NCBI GenBank assembly: GCA_030704615.1
Contig: CM060733.1
Coordinates: 40,548,001 to 40,612,000 of the forward strand
DNA from: Takakia lepidozioides
Taxonomy: Eukaryota; Streptophyta; Takakiopsida; Takakiales; Takakiaceae
Direction: 5' to 3'
DNA length: 64,000 nt
Part shown: positions 57,773-64,000 of the stretch, piece by piece
How the letters are laid out: each line of letters opens with the position of its first letter
Numbering within the stretch: position 1 is the stretch's first letter
Made by a program: the position numbers and the translations under genes
Notes under the pieces: model-generated
Databases searched by the model: none
Seen by the model: the letters and a program-made list of their open reading frames with translations, nothing else
What the model was told of the DNA's origin: nothing

Positions 57773-58280
57773 CAGGGAAGGTGGGAGGTATGGTGGAATG
57801 CGTGGTGTGTTGGACATGAAGAAGAAGGGTAAGGGTGGGTTCTTTGTAACGAAGGTATTTGGGGAGGGGCGGGGTGTGGATGTACCGGAGTGGGTTAGGT
57901 TCGATAGCGGCGAGGAGTATTACACCGGGTGGGAATTGTAGGAGGGGGTGGGGACTGTTGGGTAGCTTTTGGTGAGTGAGTAAAAGGATCGTGACGCTTG
58001 AGGGGGAGGACTGTGTGGCCATACGGGCCCATTGGAGGGCCTCAAGTGTGAGGGGGCCTGAAGGGGGGTGGGCAAATCCCCTCCCTGCCCATGCGTGTTG
58101 GGTGGCATGTCCGGTGGCTCCGAAGATGCAGTCTCGGGGGTGGGGGCTGGCAAAGGTTGTGATTCCCATCGGGCACGTAAGCGGATTGGAATAATATGAA
58201 TGAGTAAGTTCAAAAGTGGTAATGAGCAGAGAGAGGATATCCGGGGGAATAGTAGTATGAGCAAAGGCTTGTGATAGTTT
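57773..58280 (-). pseudogene. PCIF1-like adenine-methyltransferase-type domain inside the LINE ORF
   Basis: Residues about 157-325 of the 486-codon open stretch 58748-57288 include FELTHSYYSNPLTCPMG, then a segment ending in CIFGATGHATQHAWAGRGF, then AHPPSG, LTLEALQWARMATQSS and VTILLLTHQ. The arrangement resembles the catalytic domain of PCIF1/CAPAM-type N6-adenosine methyltransferases: S-P-L-x-C, F-G-S/A, then an N-P-P-F catalytic box, then a strand-forming ILLL segment. The catalytic N-P-P-F reads HPPS here (58070-58059), so this copy is probably inactive even if the assignment is right. The match is by motif reading only. Confidence 0.5.
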
Positions 58281-58717
58281 TGTCAGGGAACGGGGTTTTT
58301 TGGGAGGAGTGTCTTGGAGGTAGCAGGTAACAAGCCAACTGAGTTCGGTAGCGAAGTCTTGGCGGGGTGGGTGGATTTGAGCGTCATAGGGGGAGGAAAT
58401 AGAGTATTTAGCCAATAGCCATGTTAGTCTGTCATTGGGAATGAGGCCAAGACAACAGCCGTTGAAGGTGTAGATAGTTGACATACGAGGGCCTTGACAG
58501 ATTGTGGGGGAGATGTGCATGATATCCTTATCTGGATTACATTCAGTAATGTGTATGTGTACGTTGGGGGCGGTAAGTGGTTGATGTACATGGCGAGCAT
58601 CTTTGGGTTGGGTTTGGGAGATATGTTGTTGGTGGGTATGCACGAGGTAGTTAGTGTCGGTACGTTTGTGGAATGCGGTGAGGAGTGTGAGATTGTGGGC
58701 GGGGTCGCAATCATCAT

Positions 58718-58870
58718 GTGAGCCAAAGAGTCGTCCTCGATTTGCCATGAGTTATCATCAGTTGTGTAGCCAGCCCATTGGCATAGGTAATAGATATCAA
58801 CACAAGTGGCCCCATATGAGTCTGTAGAAGTTTGGGTTTTAATACCTAGAATGGCTTCAATAACATATGC
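58718..58870 (-). pseudogene. Chromodomain inside the LINE ORF
   Basis: AYVIEAILGIKTQ, then VDIYYLCQWAGYTTDDNSW and QIEDD. This matches the chromodomain pattern (Y-x-V-E-x-I-L .. Y-L-V-K-W-x-G-Y .. N-T-W-E-P). All three aromatic-cage positions that bind methyl-lysine are present (Y207, W237, Y240 of the 353-codon open stretch 59485-58424). A frameshift just after it leads to the methyltransferase-like part. A Pro/Thr/Ser-rich linker precedes it. A histone-reading role in target choice is inferred from chromoviruses. Confidence 0.75.
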
Positions 58871-60049
58871 GTCTGGGTTATCTGTGTGGTCATGATGAGT
58901 TGTAGGAGTGCCAGGTGAGGTGGGAGCTGGGGTGGAAGTAGTTTGCGTAAGGAATGGCGTATGGATGTGGGCGGGAGGGGTCTGGGACAAGTCCCTATCC
59001 GAGTGGGGAGATGGTATAGGGGAGGTGGATGTGGATGGGGTGTCTCTAGTGCCAAATGTACCTGAGGTTTGGGAAGCCCTAAGCGTGTGGAGAATAGAGG
59101 GGGATGGGCCTGATCTGTAGGTAGGTAGTAAGTCGCGTTGGGTATGAGGGAAGAGTGAGCATGGAAGATCGCATTCAAGGGTACATGATGCAGATGGGTG
59201 GCAGAGTAGGGTACGTAGGTGTTGGAGGAACCTGCATGTTTTGGCTGTGGCACGAGAATGTTTAAGTGTGAATTCTCCCGGGGTTATAAGTTGAGTCCCT
59301 GTGGCGGTGGTAAGTTGGGTGAGATGAGTGATATGCCGTTCTTTAAAATAGGTGAGGAGGGAGCGCTTTTGGCGGGGATGAAGGCGTTCAAAATGGGAGA
59401 GGGAGGGGCTGGTATTTAGAGCGTGTTCCAGCTGTGGTATCATGTTAGGATAGCCGGGTAGGTCGGTTTGGATGTTGATATGCATTTGTCATAGGATGAG
59501 TAGTGTACGTGCCGTGGGGGAGTGTAGGCAAGATTGGGAATGAAGAGATGGGAGGGCTTGTAGTCCATTAAATTTGTGGGCTAGGAATTTAAGAAGTCCG
59601 CGGTAGATAAGTCCTAGGCGTCCAGGGTCATTGAGTGCTTCTTGTAGCTAGGTACCAAGGGTTCGGGCATATGAAATAATCAGGGGGCTGGAGCTGACGC
59701 CAGAACAGTCTGTTGGGAGTTGGGTGAGGGCATTAGGAGTACTGGTAGGTAAGCCACATCTTCACTTGGTTAGTTGAGTGATGTGTTTGTCTAGTATTTT
59801 GAGATTTGGTAGGGAGAAAGGGGCGGCGTGAAAAGAGTATTGGACTTGTGGCTTAAGCACAGAGCTAATGATTGATAGTTTGGGTCTAATGGAGACAGGG
59901 GATTTAAGAAAAGCCAGGCTTTTGTTAGAGAGCTTAGCAAGTGTGGTGGTCTTCTGTACATGTCAGGTAAGTGATGGGACTAGCTGGATACCTAAGTATG
60001 TGTAAGGCTCATCAAGTCCCAAAAAGGGGAGGGGTTTTTAGGTAATGGA

Positions 60050-61690
60050 TATAGAGTTTACAATGAGAAGCAATCGCAATTTTTGTTAATTTATTGCGGT
60101 GGGTTGCTGCGATAATGGCGCACTTGTGGAGACTAAGTTCCATGCCGGACCATAAGTTAAAGCGGGATAACTTGCTGACTTGTCAGTTGAGGTGTTGGGG
60201 TTTGTGAGCAAGAATAGCGAGGTCGTCAGCGTATGCGGCAGCGGAGATTTCACTAAGGGAGGTTTTATAGAGATAGCCGAGATTTCCGCGTGCTAACCAT
60301 CTTAGTAGAGGTTCTAAAAAGATAATAAAGAGGTATGGACTGAGGGTGTCACCCTGGATGGTACCGCGTAGGATAGGAATAGGGGGGGGTAGTACCATAG
60401 TATGCGCCGGAGTATTCCGTAGTGCTGTTGGTATAAATGTTGCCAATGAGTTGGATGGCATCGATGGGATAACCGAGGTCCGTCATGATTGCAAGTAGTC
60501 TGGCATGGTCTAAGGATCCGAAGGCATTTTTAAAGTCTATATACAAGAGATAGATATCTTGTTTAGTGAGCTTGGCATCTTCGAGGACTGAGAGGACGTA
60601 TTGTATTTGACGAGTTGTGTTGCGTGTGGCTCGGAAGCCCTCCTGGGGGTCACTCAGAATATGGTGTTGTTCTCCGTAATTGGACAGCAGCGTGGTCAAT
60701 GTGCTGGTAAGCAATTTATAGATAGTATTGGCTAGGGCTATGGGTCTATAGTTACCGAGGTTAGTTGGGTCGCCTTTCTTAAATAACAGGATGGTGCGGC
60801 TATGTTTCCAAGTAGGTGGGATACGCTTGAGTTGGTAACATAGCTTGAAAAATTTGAAGAAGATGGTGTGAAGATGGGGGTCGAGCGCTTGTAATATAGT
60901 GTTAGGGATCATATCTGGTCCAGGGGCTTTTGATTTGGATAGACCTTTAAGGCAAGAGTCATAGAGATCTAGTGTGAATAGGTCATGTATGCGATCTGTG
61001 GGTATCCCACGTTTGTCTAATGAGAAGCCGTCAAGGTCATGCCATGGGTAATGTTTGACTTTACATAAACAGTTGGGGTGGCGGTGGTCAGGGTGTAGGC
61101 AGTTTGCGACAGCGGGCGTATAGGAAGCGGATGCTTGTATCCATATTTCTTTGTTGATATCAGTGGGGCTTGTCAAGAAGTGGCCCAATCGATGTTTAAG
61201 GCGGTCAATTGGTGGATTGAGCGTAGGGTTAAAGATGGCTTTGTGAGCTCTTTTAGGATGGTCATGTAGGAGCTGGGCAAAGGAGGTGATAAACTTTTTG
61301 TGGTTATCGCTAGCTTTTTGTTTGGTTATAAGATATGCAGCTTTTTTTGCGTCCCTTCCTAGCTTGGCGAGGGCAGCAACCCAATTTGGGATGGTACTGT
61401 GGTCCATAGGAGGGGGCAAGAGGGCTTGGCATACTGGGAGAGAGTTTAGGCAAATAATACGGGGGTCACGTCTCCATTCTATGTGATGATTGTTGGATGG
61501 GGAATTGGGGATGATAGTAAGGGCACGGCGTATGGTATGATGGGTGTTAAGGTGAGAGGTCCAGACACGTTTTTGTGAGCGGGTAAGGTATCCTCCATTT
61601 TGTTTGGATCGGGTAGTCTGGGAGAGGTCCTGGGGGGCCAAGCATGTTGCTAACACGCTTGTGGTCATTCTTGGAGGATGGTTGTGAGGG
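60050..61690 (-). pseudogene. LINE reverse transcriptase domain
   Basis: Fingers-palm motifs are SKAPGPDMIPNTILQ, WKHSRTILLFKKGDPTNLGN, YRPIALANTIYKLLTS and QEGFRATRNTTRQIQ, with the first catalytic Asp in LLYIDFKNAFGSLDH. After a frameshift at a poly(G) run, RGTIQGDTLSPYLFIIFLEP and the catalytic box YADD (60233-60222) follow. The order and the F/YADD box are those of non-LTR retrotransposons. A TGA follows near 60183, then the frame continues (FNLWSGMELSLHKCAIIAAT). Confidence 0.9.
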
Positions 61691-61799
61691 TACGCTCCGC
61701 CTCGAACCAGGAATCCTCATGGGATTGCGTCATATTTGTGTCGGAAAGGGTGTAGGAGAGTTTTTGGGTAAGGAGTGAGCAGCGTAGCTACGGCGTGAG

Positions 61800-63986
61800 C
61801 CCAGCCCCGTGAGCCTGGGAGCTGAGCTCACGTTGTAGCTGCAAAGCGTGAGCGGCACAAATCTGCTGGAGAAGCAGGTCCTATAGGCGAGGATTGCAAG
61901 AAGAGGGCCTATTACCGTGGACAGCACTGTGTAAATCCGTCCATACCCCGGGGCAGGGACTTCGGTGATACGAGCCGCCCGAGCCTGCAAAATTCTAGCC
62001 GATTCCATCTTGCATTCGTGATCTGCACCCGAAGCGACACGGCGCACTGTTTTTCCATCTCTTTTTGTTGGGTGGGAGTCGGCACCGGGTGGAGGCATTG
62101 CCGGAGCATGTGGCACATCTGTGCCGACAGTGCACAAGGGCACCACTCGGGATAGTGCAAGACAAAACCCTCCCTCCTCCAGCATGCTTATCTCGGTTGT
62201 TGACAGCGACGTCCCAAGTTTCACAGGCCAAATTGCGGGGGGAGGGGGTTTTATTATCACCGAAGGACGAACTGTTCCCTTGACGCATCGTGCCATATCG
62301 TCTAGGCAGAACCAGAACTTGTGGTCCTTTGACTCCCCACTATGATAAGGTCGGAACAACCCTGTGAATGTTGGAGCTGGAGTCCCCCTGGAGCCTTTGC
62401 ATATTTTTGATTTGCATTTCTTGAAAGAGGGGGTCCGAATTGCCATGCAAGCAACTTTAGATCCTGGTGGGGTGCGTTCTATATGCCACTCACTATCAAT
62501 GCAATCAGATTCCTGCACCATGGCCACCACCTCCTCCAATAGGATTCCTGCTGCTGTGCTTGCATGTTCTGCACCTGCTCCACAGGAGAAGGACCCACCT
62601 GGGAAGGGGCCGGCACACGACTTAGTCTGCACTGGAGACACCTTTGGCACAGAGAAATTGACCCTGTCTGGGCGATGGGAATCTCCATCTGACCCTGGAA
62701 GAGTGTTCAATTTCCTTTTGCATGATCCAAATCTTTCCTCGCCTTTCAAATGAGGGAGCCTGGATTGCAAAGGGGAGCCTTCAGTGCACCTGTTCAGAGC
62801 TCTGGCCATCTTGGATGGGTCTCCGGACCTACTCGCAGCCCTTAGCATCAACAAAGTCGTACCGGGGCCTTTGCCTCCACCCCGTCCCATCAGAAAATTG
62901 CGGTACCTGATTTGTTGTGTAAGTGCCTGCACCATGTCATCAGCAGTGGCCACATACAAGTCACGACCTGCTTTGGTAGATTGCTGCATCCAGGCGTTAT
63001 GAACAGTCTCCGCCAAATTACAGGATGGCATGTCGGCCAAGTCCTCCAAGGACATGTCCTGCAGGAGGCATTGCATGGAAATGTGAGGAAGGAAAGGAAA
63101 TGAAAGAGGTTCTGCAAGCGACAATCCAAGAACCCCAAATGAAGAGGCACGATGCAAAATTTCTGATTTTGGGATTCAAGAGGCTTACCGTCGTCATGAA
63201 AGCTCCCCACTGTTTGTATCTGAAGTGCCAGAAAACCAACCAGTCCTCCAACTCCTTCAGGTGGATACCAGTAGCAGCACCAGAGGAGAACCACCAAGCC
63301 CGGATTGCTTGGTAAGTGCTCTCAGCTTCTCCCATTGAGTTGGCATTTTTGTACTTGAGACAGAGCATTTTGTGCTCCAACTGAAGGTCAGGGCGAATGC
63401 AGCGCTTTGTATGACGTGCCAGAGATTGACTCCAATGGAAGAGGCATGTGCGCTCCCTACTTTCCATTGGGACCTTAGGATCCCCCGAACCAAACACGCG
63501 CCGCACTGCATTGAAATTTGCCTGTGCACTATCAGCCATGAAGCCCGCAAAATTTGTGTTTTGTATTCCATTGCGCTGCATGACGGCCAGGAGCGAATTC
63601 CACATGAGCATCTGGGATTCAGTGTCCTCCGACTGCATATCACAAATTGCTATTGAGAGCACACGCTGGTACGCTGGATCATACACATGGCACGCCATGG
63701 TTGTCCAACCCTTCACCCGTTTGCAGTGATCAAACATCAACCAGCATTTAGCCAAATCTCCTCCAGGTTGCATTCGGCGGACAATGCTCACACCACTGCC
63801 TTCGCCCATTGCGGACATCTTGAACAAATACACCTTGGACGAGCCCTGGCCAGGGAAGATACTGTTTTGAATGAATTCATAGCGACTTCTCCGTTTGAGG
63901 TCCATAATGTTGTCCATGAATCCAGCAGTGCCTGTGCCGACTCTGAGTGCATTCACCTGGTTTCGAATATTGGGAGAGCTCAACAC
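61800..63986 (-). CDS. MULE-like transposase gene, partial at the window edge
   Basis: The exon from the edge to 63189 reads KGWTTMACHVYDPAYQRVLS, FAGFMADSAQANFNAVRRVF and RERTCLFHWSQSLARHTKR. This order (Asp-containing strand, MAD-type Asp, C-x2-H) resembles the DDE core of Mutator-like transposases. A GTAAGC donor at 63188 and a CAG acceptor before 63111 suggest a 77-bp intron. The next exon reads SMQCLLQDMSLEDLADMPSC and continues to about 61730, though the phase is off by one base, so a frameshift or another splice choice is possible. The C-terminal half is rich in Cys/Pro/Ser and has no recognised domain. The 5' part lies outside the window. Confidence 0.55.
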
Positions 63987-64000
63987 GGAGAAATGGTCCA

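Larger units (their letters stand above)
56420..61790 (-). mobile_element. 5'-truncated LINE with chromodomain, PCIF1-like domain and RNase H
   Basis: The order on the minus strand is RT (61690-60050), thumb-like region and linker, chromodomain (58870-58718), PCIF1-like methyltransferase-type domain (about 58280-57773), RNase H (57570-57170), and a CCHC-type tail (56803-56741) ending in a stop near 56420. Upstream of RT only a short piece remains (SYTLSDTNMTQSHEDSWFEA, frameshifted into RT). No endonuclease or ORF1 is present, so the copy is 5' truncated as LINEs usually are. Several frameshifts and stops break the frame, including one at a poly(G) run near 60385. RNase H and the tail motif HLLSRC..ITRHNQAV place it among the RNase-H-bearing LINE clades. 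Confidence 0.85.

Noticed and set aside
1-64000. CRISPR arrays, bacterial operons, rRNA genes
   Set aside because: None seen; introns, SINEs, LINEs and PPR debris show eukaryotic nuclear DNA.

Overview
The window reads as nuclear DNA from a land plant with a large, transposon-rich genome. Grounds for this are GT-AG introns, PLS-type pentatricopeptide (PPR) gene debris, an OSCA/CSC1-type channel gene, CACTA transposons, tRNA-derived SINEs and plant telo-boxes. The PPR style, the long LINE tail and the Ty3/gypsy element with PHD and methyltransferase domains point to a non-seed lineage such as a fern, lycophyte or charophyte relative. That placement is inference. Almost all of the window is mobile or repetitive DNA. 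The only clearly intact single-copy gene is the OSCA-type channel on the minus strand (46333 to 38000, ten exons, 738 codons).

Layout. 1-480: decayed LINE tail. 540-12815: five 2-2.7 kb copies of one non-coding repeat in mixed orientation, including a 5.2 kb inverted pair with a poly(T) centre. 12816-12905: first (TC)n-tailed copy of a four-hairpin domain. 13594-14905: a spliced, probably transposon-linked gene with one in-frame stop. 15180-15880: a GCGTCGC-rich island. 16650-17490: right end of a CACTA transposon.

17682-35132: a Ty3/gypsy retrotransposon with the order gag, protease, cytosine-C5 DNA methyltransferase, reverse transcriptase, RNase H, integrase, PHD finger. A 6.4 kb CACTA element (25740-32176, TSD TAG) interrupts its pol region. 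35820-36045: SINE. 38000-46333: OSCA-type gene, with a G-box cluster upstream. 47529-47714: minus-strand SINE carrying the four-hairpin domain. 48190-49200: PPR pseudogene. 49740-54458: a second CACTA element (TSD TGG). 54462-55340: tandem repeat. 56069-56180: third copy of the four-hairpin domain. 56420-61790: a 5'-truncated minus-strand LINE whose ORF carries a chromodomain and a PCIF1-like methyltransferase-type domain between RT and RNase H. 61800-63986: a MULE-like transposase gene cut by the window edge.

Two themes stand out. First, two unrelated retroelements here carry chromatin or nucleic-acid-modification modules: DNMT plus PHD in the gypsy element, chromodomain plus PCIF1-like in the LINE. 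Second, both CACTA elements carry fragments of genes for organelle nucleic-acid proteins (PPR, and OSB-like PDF-motif modules). All ten in-frame stops listed for the gypsy element are TAG or TGA and fit C-to-T change at CAG or CGA, as expected of methylated DNA. All family names were assigned by reading motifs; no database search was run.
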